Below, piece after piece: positions 7,101 to 16,116 of a stretch of 64,000 bases of DNA (position 1 is the first letter of the stretch; each line of letters opens with the position of its first letter). This DNA is from an uncultured Chitinophagaceae bacterium. GTDB taxonomy: Bacteria > Bacteroidota > Bacteroidia > Chitinophagales > Chitinophagaceae. The position numbers and the translations under genes are program-made. Below the pieces are notes generated by a model. It saw only the letters and a program-made list of their open reading frames with translations. It was not told the DNA's origin and made no database searches. The stretch spans positions 124,001 to 188,000 of the forward strand of contig CALGAP010000023.1 of assembly GCA_937958995.1 (NCBI GenBank), written 5' to 3'.

Positions 7101-9026
7101 ATGAAAAAACACTACGTTGCCTGTGCGGTTTTGATCCTGTGCGTTCAGCTAAGCACGTACTCACAGATCAATTACACCGCTCACGATTTTTCTCACGCTC
7201 CTTCCTACAACGGATATTTTTACTACGGTACCAATGGTGGTTATTACGGCAGTTCCTGGGATGACAAGTCCCTGGCCGATATTGCTGCCGGCAACAGTTC
7301 AAAGAATGTAAAAGGTGTTGGCTCCAAAACATTTCGTCCGCCGCTGCCTGAAAGTTTTTTGGAATCATGGGGCTATGATGTGCGCGTTGCCGAGTTTACG
7401 CATTATGCTACGCTGGGTGTGAAAGATCTTACTGTGAACCTGCAGGGTCCTTCGGCCGCGCACCGCGACAACAACAAGTATGGCGGCTGCAACGATCAGT
7501 CGAACATGTTTGCGAACATGTTTACGCCCATCTGGGATGGCGGCGCTAACGGCACGCCGGTGAATGACAACAACTACTACGCGCTGTATGTATACAAGAC
7601 AGTAACACGCTACAAAGGCTGGGTGAAATTCTGGGAGATCATGAATGAACCTGATTACGACCTGGGCGGCAACGGATGGAAAGAACGTGGCCAGCCGGGC
7701 AACTGGTTTGATAACGATCCCAATCCCTGTCACCTGCAGAATATGAAAGCGCCCGTATGGCACTACGTACGCATGCTGCGCATCAGCTACGAAGTGATCA
7801 AGTATGTGGATCCCACCGCGCTGGTAGCCACCGGCGGCATAGGATATGTAAGTTTTCTCGACGCCATTCTGCGTCATACCGATAATCCAGTGGATGGTTC
7901 TGTAACCGCCGAATATCCCTTAACAGGCGGCGCTTATTTTGATGTGCTCAGTTTTCACAACTATCCCATGTTCAACTTATCTCAGTGGAGCAATGAAATA
8001 AATGATTTTGTACGCCACCGCCACAGTGATGCGGCCGTGCAGAGTTATGTGAGTGTGAAAAATGGTTTCAATGAATTGCTGGAGCAGTATGGATATGATG
8101 GTTCCACTTATCCGCGCAAACTTTTCATTTGCACAGAAAATAATATTCCCCGCAAGTCGCTCGACAATTATATCGGCAGCGATGAGGCGCAGAAAAATTA
8201 CGTGATAAAAGCATTGGTGGAAAGCCAGCGCAATGATGTGAAGCAGTATTATATCTTCATGCTGGGTGATGATAAGCCTATGGCCACGGCCACCGGATGG
8301 TTTCAGACCATGGGCTTATACCTCGATCTTACCGATAAAGGTCCCAAAACCAATGGCGGCGCGTACCTGCAGCAGTATAGCAATGCGGGCATCGCGTATA
8401 AAACCACGTCTGACGTCCTGATGTTTCATCGCTATAATGCGGCGCGCACCGCTGAAATGAATCTGCCCGCCAATGTTGGCGGCGCAGCCTTTACCGACAG
8501 CATAGGCTCGCATGTATATGTGTTATGGGCCAAAACCACGACAGATATGTCTGAAGCGGCTTCAGCCACGTATTCATTTCCCGAAAGCATGAACGTATCG
8601 CCTCAACTGGTGAAGCGCGAATGGAACTATAGTATGACCAATGTCACTACCACTGTACCAGCGGTGGACATTGCCCTTACGGGCACGCCCATTTTCCTGA
8701 GCGATAGTTATACGCCCCTGCCCATCGGCGACCGGCCGGCAACACCGGATGATGTGGAAAGCAAATTCGCTTTGTCATTATACCCCAATCCCGCGGCGGC
8801 TACCACTTCTTTACGGTTTACGCTGCAGTCGCCCTCCACGGTGACGGTGAAAATATTGAACAGCCAGGGTCAGTGGGTATTTTCAGCTGTTTCGGGGCGC
8901 GCCTATGGCAGCGGCAATCATGTGGTAGCCCTGCCACAGATAGCAAAACTGCCCGCGGGCATTTACTACTGCAGCTTTGAAACAGATAAAATCAGGATTA
9001 CGCGTAAGCTGCTGGTGGCTAAATAA
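7101..9026 (+). CDS. Secreted glycoside hydrolase-like protein with T9SS sorting domain
   Basis: This is a 641-residue exported protein. It has a signal peptide (residues 1-~21), then a TIM-barrel-like region of clan GH-A type. 'FWEIMNEPD' places a likely acid/base glutamate at E183. 'DVLSFHNYP' supplies H286, and 'FICTENN' a likely nucleophile at E346. The last ~75 residues ('LYPNP', then beta-strands ending in a basic 'ITRKLLVAK') form a type A T9SS C-terminal sorting domain, so the protein probably ends up on the cell surface or outside. I cannot assign a GH family number or substrate. It follows crtY by 96 bases and is not obviously part of that operon. Confidence 0.7.
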   Translation: MKKHYVACAVLILCVQLSTYSQINYTAHDFSHAPSYNGYFYYGTNGGYYGSSWDDKSLADIAAGNSSKNVKGVGSKTFRPPLPESFLESWGYDVRVAEFTHYATLGVKDLTVNLQGPSAAHRDNNKYGGCNDQSNMFANMFTPIWDGGANGTPVNDNNYYALYVYKTVTRYKGWVKFWEIMNEPDYDLGGNGWKERGQPGNWFDNDPNPCHLQNMKAPVWHYVRMLRISYEVIKYVDPTALVATGGIGYVSFLDAILRHTDNPVDGSVTAEYPLTGGAYFDVLSFHNYPMFNLSQWSNEINDFVRHRHSDAAVQSYVSVKNGFNELLEQYGYDGSTYPRKLFICTENNIPRKSLDNYIGSDEAQKNYVIKALVESQRNDVKQYYIFMLGDDKPMATATGWFQTMGLYLDLTDKGPKTNGGAYLQQYSNAGIAYKTTSDVLMFHRYNAARTAEMNLPANVGGAAFTDSIGSHVYVLWAKTTTDMSEAASATYSFPESMNVSPQLVKREWNYSMTNVTTTVPAVDIALTGTPIFLSDSYTPLPIGDRPATPDDVESKFALSLYPNPAAATTSLRFTLQSPSTVTVKILNSQGQWVFSAVSGRAYGSGNHVVALPQIAKLPAGIYYCSFETDKIRITRKLLVAK

Positions 9027-9056
9027 AAGCGGTAAAACTCATTTGATATGATACAA

Positions 9057-9093
9057 AAATGCCTGTGGCTTCGGCACAGGCATTTGCTTTTTC
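9057..9093 (+). terminator. Intrinsic terminator of the glycoside hydrolase gene
   Basis: Perfect 11-base arms AAATGCCTGTG (9057-9067) and CACAGGCATTT (9075-9085) enclose a 7-base loop with TTCG. They are followed by a T-rich tail and lie 31 bases after the stop codon. Confidence 0.8.
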
Positions 9094-9284
9094 ATCATGT
9101 GAAATATTCAGTTCATCATAAATCGCTTCGGAAAATACGGAGCCCAAAAATGTGGTCAGACGGTATTGTCCGTTTTTTGGCGAGACCATAATTTTATGAT
9201 TGGTATAAATTTTGTCACGCCCTCTTTGGCGAGACTAAACAATAGAAGTTTCAGTGTCATCAGATAAATGCCACCAGGCATTAC

Positions 9285-9317
9285 AAAGGGCTGTTTTCGC
9301 GCAGCCCTTTCTCTTTT
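9285..9317 (+). terminator. Hairpin terminator without an upstream gene
   Basis: AAAGGGCTG (9285-9293) pairs with CAGCCCTTT (9302-9310) and is followed by CTCTTTTCT. It could end a small RNA transcribed from about 9120. Confidence 0.5.
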
Positions 9318-9659
9318 CTGGACAATAATTTCGCTTTGAGAATGATTCTATTTCGTGCAATTTTTCTCAATTACGACAACTCCTCGCCGCGTACAAAATT
9401 CCCCTTAAACGATTGTAAATAATATGAGCATTTGGGTTAGAAAGAAGGATAATTTCTTTTAGTCTGTGCGCGTGCGTTGTATTTTTGAATCAGTGATCCA
9501 ATAGTGAAAAGCCGCACTGAAAGCCTTTTAACGGATGAGGCAGGGTCAGTTCAAATCCAATAACCTTTACGACCATATTCCTTTGAAACTACAGCCCCGG
9601 AGATCCAATAGTATGAAAGATTATTGACGCCCTTTGGAGACGTATCCAAAAAGGCATTG

Positions 9660-9687
9660 TCCCGCCGATAAGGCGGGATTTTTTTTA
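9660..9687 (+). terminator. Strong hairpin terminator without an upstream gene
   Basis: TCCCGCC (9660-9666) and GGCGGGA (9672-9678) form a 7-bp G/C stem with a 5-base loop, then eight T. The T-tract lies to the right, so it serves a plus-strand transcript. No coding gene lies between it and the previous terminator. Confidence 0.6.
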
Positions 9688-9727
9688 TCACGGTATTAGA
9701 TGGATTACGCAGTATCCGCGGTTGTTC

Positions 9728-12133
9728 TCATTTTACTTCAAACGTAAACGTGTAACTTCCCGCGTTTCCGTTTTCGTCAATTCCCTGCAGCACGCCTACG
9801 TATTTTCCTTTGAGGTCGGAAGTGTAGAAGCTGAGGCGCGCAAAGCCGTTCTCATCGGTTTTAATTTCGGGGGCCCAAAAGAGTACGTTGCGGAAATCGG
9901 GCACTCGGCTGGCGATTTGTTCTTCGGTTTCGTAAACGGGTGCGAAGAACTCGCGCTTCATCTGCAGCCCTTCATAATCCAGTTTTACCGATTTTGAGTT
10001 GAGCTGGTAATCGGGCAGGTCGCCATGATAAGTAGTAAAACTAACCACCCCTTCGAAAGTGTATTCGCCCACCACATATTTTTCAGGAACCACTTCCAGC
10101 TTTTTTACTTTCAGCGGATCATAAGCCATAATATCCCGATGCGATACGGGCACGCCGTCGAGCAGTATGAGCGGATCGGTGGTAAAAAAGCGATCCTGGT
10201 CGAAGTAAAACACGAACAAATGCAGTTCTCCGTCCCTGCGGCGCACAGCTACTTCGGGCACGTACTCGCGCAACACTTCTTCCATAGTAGTGAAACGCGT
10301 GTAATCGTCCAGGAAATATTTCTTATAGGGTATGCCATAAAAGGCAAGTGTGTCAATATCGGGCAGTTCAAAGCGGCTTAATTTTTCGCCGGCATACGTA
10401 TTCTGCACCTGCATACCGAGATTGTATTGCCTGAGCAAAGCTTCCATGGAAGGACTTAACTTCAACGGCGGCAATGCAACGGTGGTGAATTTTTCAGAGA
10501 ATGGATTATTGCCTTCAAGCCTGAACAGGCGGGCATCGTTGATATCGGCCTGCATCACAATTTCACCAGGGCCATAGTAATCGCGCACATCAAAGCGAAA
10601 ATTACCATATCCGTCGCTGGTCGATATAAAACATCTTACCGGGTAGCCCGGCACTGAAAGGAACGATTTGATATCTGGAATCGGTTCGTTATTGGTAGGT
10701 GTAAATATTTTCCCACTGATAACATGACCATCAAATTCAGGCACGTGTTCAAACGCAATATCGCGCGTGTTCAGCAGGCTGGTCCAGTTAAATTTGCGCC
10801 AGCCATGCACCAGTATCAGGTTGTCGGTGGCCTGTTTTACCTCGGGTGTATTGGCGGAGAAATAATATTCCGGTTGTTCGATATTACCGCGCAGGTCAGA
10901 ACTCAGGAACAAGTAAGTGCGTATATCCTGTGCGGCGGCATCCTGCAGGGAATCGGTGCGAAATACCGAGAGCGATAAATCTGCGGGTACGGCATTTTGC
11001 AAAAATTTACTGTTCACTGAAATATTTACTTTCCCGCGCGTGTTGTAAGACTGCGCTTCTGCACTGGCTTCGATACTGAGTGCATTGGCGGGACGGCGGA
11101 AATACAATCTTTCGCAAACAGGTTGCTGGCGCTGGTCAAACAGGGTGAAATGTGAAATGCCTTCGCCCAGCTGCGTTTCGGGAATGGAGAATACAGCTGC
11201 ACCATTGCTCAGCACTTTTCTTTCAGCCAGCCGTACCGACTGGCGGGTATGAACAAATAAGAATACGTCTTGGGACTGCACGCCCATGGCATTCACTTTT
11301 GCCACCACATTGCCGCTGCCATCTTCCTGTACGCGCAATACATAACCTTGTTCCTGCACGGCAGGCAGATCACGATACACCGATTCGCCATTGGGTAAAT
11401 TGATGATGGCCTTATAGACGATCGCAGCGGTGGGCGTAAACAAAAAGCTGCCCATACCAAATTTGAAGGTGCTGAACTGCAGCAGCGTGTCGCGATGCTC
11501 GCCCAGTAACACGCCATTGCAATCAAGTCCCTTTCCATATTGATCAGTCACGCGAAAAGCCACTTTGCTTTCAAGGCCTTTTACCAGGTGACCACCTTCA
11601 GGAAGAAACTGTATATCGTAACGCAAAGATGTATCGCGTACTACGGTGGCGGGTGCTGATTTCAGTGTGTTGACGATGCGGACGGTTTTCTGGAAGAAAT
11701 ACTCCGGGCCGAAATTTTTCATCCAGTTGGTATAAGCGCGCAACGTGTAGTTGCCGCTCGGTACGGAGGAGGGGAGGAAGAACGAGCCTTCGCCGCTGCC
11801 GGGTTTCAGCGCAATCTTACCTTGCATTACGGGTTTGTTGTCTTTGTCGATCAGTTCCACATAGGCCACTTTGCTCAGATCGAGCGGCTTGTGCGTAGTG
11901 CCTTCTACATAAAACAACCTGAACCACATGATTTCTCCCGCCAGGTAAAATTCCTTATCGGTATGCACGAAAATTTTTTCCTGCAATGCTTTTTCGCGGT
12001 ATTGCTTAAAGCGGTTTTGTATAGAAGCATAATCAGGCTGCGCTACCGATACAATTGCTACACAAAAGCCAATCGCAGCCAGGGTCAGTTTTTTAATCCG
12101 GTTCATATTGCGGGTTGATGCAGATTTCATCAT
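9728..12133 (-). CDS. MG2-domain (alpha-2-macroglobulin-like) exported protein with plug-like C-terminus
   Basis: This is an 801-residue exported protein (signal peptide near residues 10-31, ending 'VSVAQ'). Residues ~45-155 form an MG2-type beta-sandwich ('EKIFVHTDKEFYLAGEIMWF', 'SGNYTLRAYTNWM'). Further sandwich domains follow, including 'SFHTLF'-like and carboxypeptidase-regulatory-like modules. Residues ~690-740 resemble a TonB-receptor plug motif ('PLILLDGVPVSHRDIMAYDP'). Proteins of this kind in Bacteroidota sit beside TonB receptors and DUF4249 lipoproteins and are thought to act at the outer membrane. It is the last gene of the four-gene minus-strand operon that starts at 16842. The function is unknown. 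Confidence 0.7.
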   Translation of the reverse strand: MMKSASTRNMNRIKKLTLAAIGFCVAIVSVAQPDYASIQNRFKQYREKALQEKIFVHTDKEFYLAGEIMWFRLFYVEGTTHKPLDLSKVAYVELIDKDNKPVMQGKIALKPGSGEGSFFLPSSVPSGNYTLRAYTNWMKNFGPEYFFQKTVRIVNTLKSAPATVVRDTSLRYDIQFLPEGGHLVKGLESKVAFRVTDQYGKGLDCNGVLLGEHRDTLLQFSTFKFGMGSFLFTPTAAIVYKAIINLPNGESVYRDLPAVQEQGYVLRVQEDGSGNVVAKVNAMGVQSQDVFLFVHTRQSVRLAERKVLSNGAAVFSIPETQLGEGISHFTLFDQRQQPVCERLYFRRPANALSIEASAEAQSYNTRGKVNISVNSKFLQNAVPADLSLSVFRTDSLQDAAAQDIRTYLFLSSDLRGNIEQPEYYFSANTPEVKQATDNLILVHGWRKFNWTSLLNTRDIAFEHVPEFDGHVISGKIFTPTNNEPIPDIKSFLSVPGYPVRCFISTSDGYGNFRFDVRDYYGPGEIVMQADINDARLFRLEGNNPFSEKFTTVALPPLKLSPSMEALLRQYNLGMQVQNTYAGEKLSRFELPDIDTLAFYGIPYKKYFLDDYTRFTTMEEVLREYVPEVAVRRRDGELHLFVFYFDQDRFFTTDPLILLDGVPVSHRDIMAYDPLKVKKLEVVPEKYVVGEYTFEGVVSFTTYHGDLPDYQLNSKSVKLDYEGLQMKREFFAPVYETEEQIASRVPDFRNVLFWAPEIKTDENGFARLSFYTSDLKGKYVGVLQGIDENGNAGSYTFTFEVK

Positions 12134-12150
12134 TGTTCCTTTCTTTTTTA

Positions 12151-13302
12151 TCAGGGCCAGAAAGCGGGTTTCACAGGAGTGCCACGTAAGCGGCAGTCAA
12201 CACACACCGGCGTTGCCACATATACTGATAGTGTGTCGCCTCCCGGGCTGGTCTTATGCACCTGCGTAGGCAAATAGGCTGCAAACAATTCCAGGCTGTC
12301 GGGATCATTTACGACCGTATTTTCAGAGCAGGCCGGCAAATAGTTCCAGGGACTCACCTCGCTACGCCTGATCCAAAGTCTTTTTTGTTTGGCTTCGGCA
12401 ATTTCCACAAATCCAATTACCGTTTCATCGGGATCGGTCAGGCATTTCACATTGCCCACCAGTTCGGAAGGTTGCGCATCGAAAAGGCTTCCTACCTGTT
12501 CGGTATTTTTCTTCATGCGTTGCAAAAATTCATAGCCGTCCTTGCTCACGGCATATTGAGTAACGTTGATGCTGTAGAGCACGCTCAATCTTTCGTCGCC
12601 GGGGCGAATGAGCATGAACGGCAAATGAATGGTGTCGCGGGTGAGTTTGGCAGAAGACCCGAGCAACAGCACAGAAGAATTCTGATTACGCCAGCAGGTA
12701 TACATTAATTCCGACTCCAGGGGATCGCGCGGATCCACATCATAGGGGTTCCCGTTGGGGTAGGTTTGCCATACCAGCGTGGAGTAAAAGGCTGAGTGTA
12801 TTTCCCAGGTTTCCTCGTACTCCCAGCGGTAGTAGATGGTTTTGTTTTGCGGGTCGTGCGTGTTCACGTACAGCGTAACCCCTGCATCATTTCTTTCCCA
12901 GGTCAGCGTGTCAATATCCGGCGTTTTAAGCGGGGTTATGTAGTCGGATGCATATTCCTTGCCGTCGGGAGTAAGAATGTAGAGACGGTATTTAATACCA
13001 TCCGTGAAGTGTAGCTGTGGCGAATGGTATATGCCATCGGGTGCAGGCAACAGTGTTTGATAGCTGTTGTCTTCCCCTTCTATGCGTACGGTAGCACCGT
13101 TCACGTAACGAAACGGCTCAGTGTCCACCAGCCCCAGACTGCGCGTAAGCCGTATTGTGGTGGGACCCTCGCCGCCGTTGATCACGCCGTCTATCACCAG
13201 GTAACCCGCGGCTGGTCCTGCAAAGGGTAAGTCGTATTTTTCCTTACACGCGCTGATGACTGTCAGTACGAAAATGTATAAGCAAATTTTCCACATATTC
13301 AA
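12151..13302 (-). CDS. DUF4249 family outer-membrane lipoprotein
   Basis: This is a 383-residue protein with a lipoprotein signal (hydrophobic 'LYIFVLTVISAC', lipidated C19). The body matches DUF4249: 'YLVIDGVINGGEGPTTIRLTR' early, 'GATVRIEGEDNS' and 'YRLYILTPDGKEYASDYI' in the first beta-sandwich, and a cysteine pair near the end ('CVDCRLRGTPVKPAFWP'). DUF4249 genes are commonly paired with TonB-dependent receptors in this phylum, much as SusD-like proteins are, although no ligand is known. The gene starts 14 bases after the receptor and ends 17 bases before the MG2 gene. Confidence 0.85.
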   Translation of the reverse strand: MNMWKICLYIFVLTVISACKEKYDLPFAGPAAGYLVIDGVINGGEGPTTIRLTRSLGLVDTEPFRYVNGATVRIEGEDNSYQTLLPAPDGIYHSPQLHFTDGIKYRLYILTPDGKEYASDYITPLKTPDIDTLTWERNDAGVTLYVNTHDPQNKTIYYRWEYEETWEIHSAFYSTLVWQTYPNGNPYDVDPRDPLESELMYTCWRNQNSSVLLLGSSAKLTRDTIHLPFMLIRPGDERLSVLYSINVTQYAVSKDGYEFLQRMKKNTEQVGSLFDAQPSELVGNVKCLTDPDETVIGFVEIAEAKQKRLWIRRSEVSPWNYLPACSENTVVNDPDSLELFAAYLPTQVHKTSPGGDTLSVYVATPVCVDCRLRGTPVKPAFWP

Positions 13303-13316
13303 TTATTCAATTATTG

Positions 13317-16115
13317 CTATTGGTGGATACCAGGTTTTACACCCCTGGTTTGGAAGCGTACGTTATAATTGATAAACGGAATCAGGCTTCCGAAAATCGA
13401 GAGCTTGTATCCATTTACGACACCTCCTTCCGAAACGAAATAGACCGAGTATGGGTTCTTTCTGCCAGTCAGGTTATAAATGCCAATAGTAAAGCTGTTA
13501 TGAAATCGTTGATTCACCTTGTGGTTGCCATCAATATTCATCGCAAAGTCGGTACGGAAATAGTCAGGTATGCGATAAGCATTGCGGTCGCTGTACAGCG
13601 CACGGTAAGAGCCGCCATAGTAATACCTGCCAATCGGCAAGGTGATGGGTCTGCCCGTGCTGTAAGTGGCGTTCAGTGAAAGACTGAAGCGGTGCGAGAA
13701 CCGGTAATTACCCGCGAAGGTGAAATCATGCGGTTTGTCATAAGCCGCCGGATAGTATTCACCGCGGTTGATGATTTCACCCGCATTAGGATCATCCATC
13801 TTCAAAAGGATGCGCGAGTAAGTATAACTAACCCATCCATTGAGTTTGCCATTGGGCTTTTTTACCATCACCTCCAGACCATAGGCCTTACCCATAGTAT
13901 TGATCACATCGGTTTCAATATGATGGTTCAGCACCAGTACGGCGCCGCTCTTGTAATCGAGATAATCCCTTAAGCGCTTGCCATATACTTCCACCGAAGT
14001 TTCGATGGTGTTGTTTTTCCAGTTTTTATATATACCAAATGAGAGCTGGTAGCCAAACTGCGGACGAATGTTCGGATCGCTCAGTTTCCAGATATCAGTG
14101 GGTGAAATGGCGGTTGTGTTCGACAACATGTGAATGTACTGGCGCAATGAGTTGAAGCCCGCCTTGATCGACAGATCGCCGGTAATGAGGTAACGCGCCG
14201 ACAAGCGGAATTCCGGACCATGATAGGTTTGAATCACTTTGCCGCCATTGTATAACCTGGTGTCTTGCAGGTTATCTTCTGTCTTGGGCAGGTTGGGTGC
14301 ATACTGGTTCACATGTTTCGGCCCCAGGTAATTGTACATGCTGTAGCGCACACCAAAATGTAGCGAGAGGTTGTTGTTCACCGTCCACCGGTCGCTGATG
14401 TACACGGCCGATTCCTGGGCCTGTTCAGCTTCCACCACGTCGGGCACTATCAGCGATTCACTGTCTGCAGGCCCGTAATTACCGGGATTCAGTTTGTAGC
14501 GAATGGTGTTAAGGCCAAAATCAATGGTATGCACGGCGCTGGCGTAGTGCGTAAAGTCTGCCCTGAAATTATACTGGTTGATATCGAAACCCAGTTTATA
14601 GGCATTCACCTTGTTCTTAAGGCTCTTGATGCTGTAATCATACCGGTCATATCCAGCCGTAAATATGCCTGTGAATTTATTATTGAAAATATGTTTCCAC
14701 TTAATGGATGCGTTCTTGTTATTATAACCGTAAGAAGTATCGCTGTTCAGGTTGAAGCGGTCGCCGCTGATGTAGCCGGTGAAGTAAAGACTGTGCTTGT
14801 TGTTGATGGTATGACTGATAATCAGGTTCACGTCAAAGAACGAAGCTTTACTATGCTTGTATTCATCGGGCAGCATATTCAGGAGCCAGCGCGCATAGGT
14901 GGTGCGGCCGCCGAGTATAAACGATGTTTTGTCTTTCTTGATAGGCCCTTCCAGGTTGATGCGGCTGGTAAGCAGACCTATACCTGCCGTGCCTGCAAAA
15001 TTTTTCTTATTACCCTCGCGGCTTGTGATATCGAGTACCGACGAAAGACGTCCGCCGAATTTAGCCGGCACGCTGCTCTTGTACAGTTCCACCTCTTTTA
15101 CCAGGTCGGGGTTGAAGGCAGAGAAGAAACCGAAGAAATGCGTGGGGTTATAGATGGTGAGATCGTTAAAGAGAATCAGGTTCTGGTCGGCTGATCCACC
15201 GCGCACGTTGAAACCGGTGCTGGCTTCACCCACTGTTTTTACACCCGGCAGTGTCAACACAGCTTTCAACACGTCGGCCTCACCAAATACCGAAGGCACC
15301 TGTTTGATGGTGCGGATGGTGAGGCGCTCGGTACCCATGGTTACGTTTCTCACATTGGCTCTTCTTTGCGCCGACACGATAACTTCCTTCAGCGAAATCA
15401 CGCGCTCGTTCATGTCTATGTCCAGCTTGCCGCTGGAGTACACCATCACCTGGCGGCGGGTATCCATCATGCCGATACCCTGTACAATCAGCGTGTGACG
15501 GCCGCGGGGCAATTCGATGGAGTAATAACCATATTGGTCAGTGCTGGTGCCATTGGAGGTGTTGGCCTGGTAAATAGTGGCGCCCACAACGGGTTCGCCG
15601 GTTTTGATATTTCTCACATAACCCACAATGGTTATGGAACCGGGTTGCGTAGCACCTTTTACACCTATTTCAAACAACTTACTTTCTATGGAAGCATCCA
15701 CGCGCGCAGCCTTACGGTCGCCAAATTCAGGCACCAGGTCTTGTGTGCTGTCTTTGACAGTTGCCTGGTCAAAAAAACCGGCCGGCAGGCCGGGACGTAT
15801 TTCCAGACCCTTGGTAAGAAACACCTGCTTTTGATCGTAGAGAATAGTGAATTTGAAATCGGTATTCTGGAAAGCGAGTTCGAGCGTCTTCGACAATGTT
15901 TCGTTGGTGACTGAAAGGTTGAAACGTGCGCTGTCGAATTGTTCAACATCATAATAGAAATAATAGCCTGTCTGTTGTTCCAGTTCGCGGCTCAGCGCGC
16001 TGATATCCACGTTTTCCAAATTAGCAGAAATCCTGGGCTGGTTCTGCGCAGCGGCCTGCAGGCACGCAACAAGCATCACCAGGCAGAAGCCAGTCCTTAC
16101 AATCAATTTTCTCAT
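13317..16115 (-). CDS. TonB-dependent outer-membrane receptor with N-terminal STN and CarboxypepD-like domains
   Basis: This is a 932-residue receptor. A signal peptide ends at 'QAAAQ' (~residue 24). Residues ~28-100 form a secretin/TonB short N-terminal (STN) domain, which in other systems contacts an anti-sigma factor. A carboxypeptidase-regulatory-like beta domain follows at ~160-235 ('TIVGYVRNIKTGEPVVGATIY'). The plug is at ~260-370 ('SVFGEADVLKAVLTLPGVKT', 'GFNVRGGSADQNLILFNDLT'). The rest is a 22-strand-type barrel. The substrate is unknown. Despite the STN domain, no anti-sigma/sigma pair is adjacent. Confidence 0.9.
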   Translation of the reverse strand: MRKLIVRTGFCLVMLVACLQAAAQNQPRISANLENVDISALSRELEQQTGYYFYYDVEQFDSARFNLSVTNETLSKTLELAFQNTDFKFTILYDQKQVFLTKGLEIRPGLPAGFFDQATVKDSTQDLVPEFGDRKAARVDASIESKLFEIGVKGATQPGSITIVGYVRNIKTGEPVVGATIYQANTSNGTSTDQYGYYSIELPRGRHTLIVQGIGMMDTRRQVMVYSSGKLDIDMNERVISLKEVIVSAQRRANVRNVTMGTERLTIRTIKQVPSVFGEADVLKAVLTLPGVKTVGEASTGFNVRGGSADQNLILFNDLTIYNPTHFFGFFSAFNPDLVKEVELYKSSVPAKFGGRLSSVLDITSREGNKKNFAGTAGIGLLTSRINLEGPIKKDKTSFILGGRTTYARWLLNMLPDEYKHSKASFFDVNLIISHTINNKHSLYFTGYISGDRFNLNSDTSYGYNNKNASIKWKHIFNNKFTGIFTAGYDRYDYSIKSLKNKVNAYKLGFDINQYNFRADFTHYASAVHTIDFGLNTIRYKLNPGNYGPADSESLIVPDVVEAEQAQESAVYISDRWTVNNNLSLHFGVRYSMYNYLGPKHVNQYAPNLPKTEDNLQDTRLYNGGKVIQTYHGPEFRLSARYLITGDLSIKAGFNSLRQYIHMLSNTTAISPTDIWKLSDPNIRPQFGYQLSFGIYKNWKNNTIETSVEVYGKRLRDYLDYKSGAVLVLNHHIETDVINTMGKAYGLEVMVKKPNGKLNGWVSYTYSRILLKMDDPNAGEIINRGEYYPAAYDKPHDFTFAGNYRFSHRFSLSLNATYSTGRPITLPIGRYYYGGSYRALYSDRNAYRIPDYFRTDFAMNIDGNHKVNQRFHNSFTIGIYNLTGRKNPYSVYFVSEGGVVNGYKLSIFGSLIPFINYNVRFQTRGVKPGIHQ

Positions 16116-16116
16116 A

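Larger units (their letters stand above)
9027..9727. other. 701-base gene-free region with several RNA-like structures
   Basis: No credible coding frame is present. The region holds three hairpin-plus-T-tract terminators pointing right (9057, 9285 and 9660). It has a repeated TTTGGCGAGAC (9176-9186 and 9225-9235) within small hairpins, and a repeated GATCCAATAGT (9495-9505 and 9602-9612). Terminators without genes in front of them suggest one or two small RNAs, described under findings. The last 30 bases carry a REP-like fragment. Confidence 0.55.

Noticed and set aside
9430..9687. Possible tmRNA, RNase P RNA or tRNA in the gene-free region
   Set aside because: A GTTCAAATCC string resembles a T-loop, but the flanking bases do not pair, and none of the conserved RNase P or tmRNA core sequences is present.
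14529..15194. 221-codon plus-strand frame inside the TonB receptor gene
   Set aside because: Antisense shadow of a 932-residue receptor; no motif or signal sequence.
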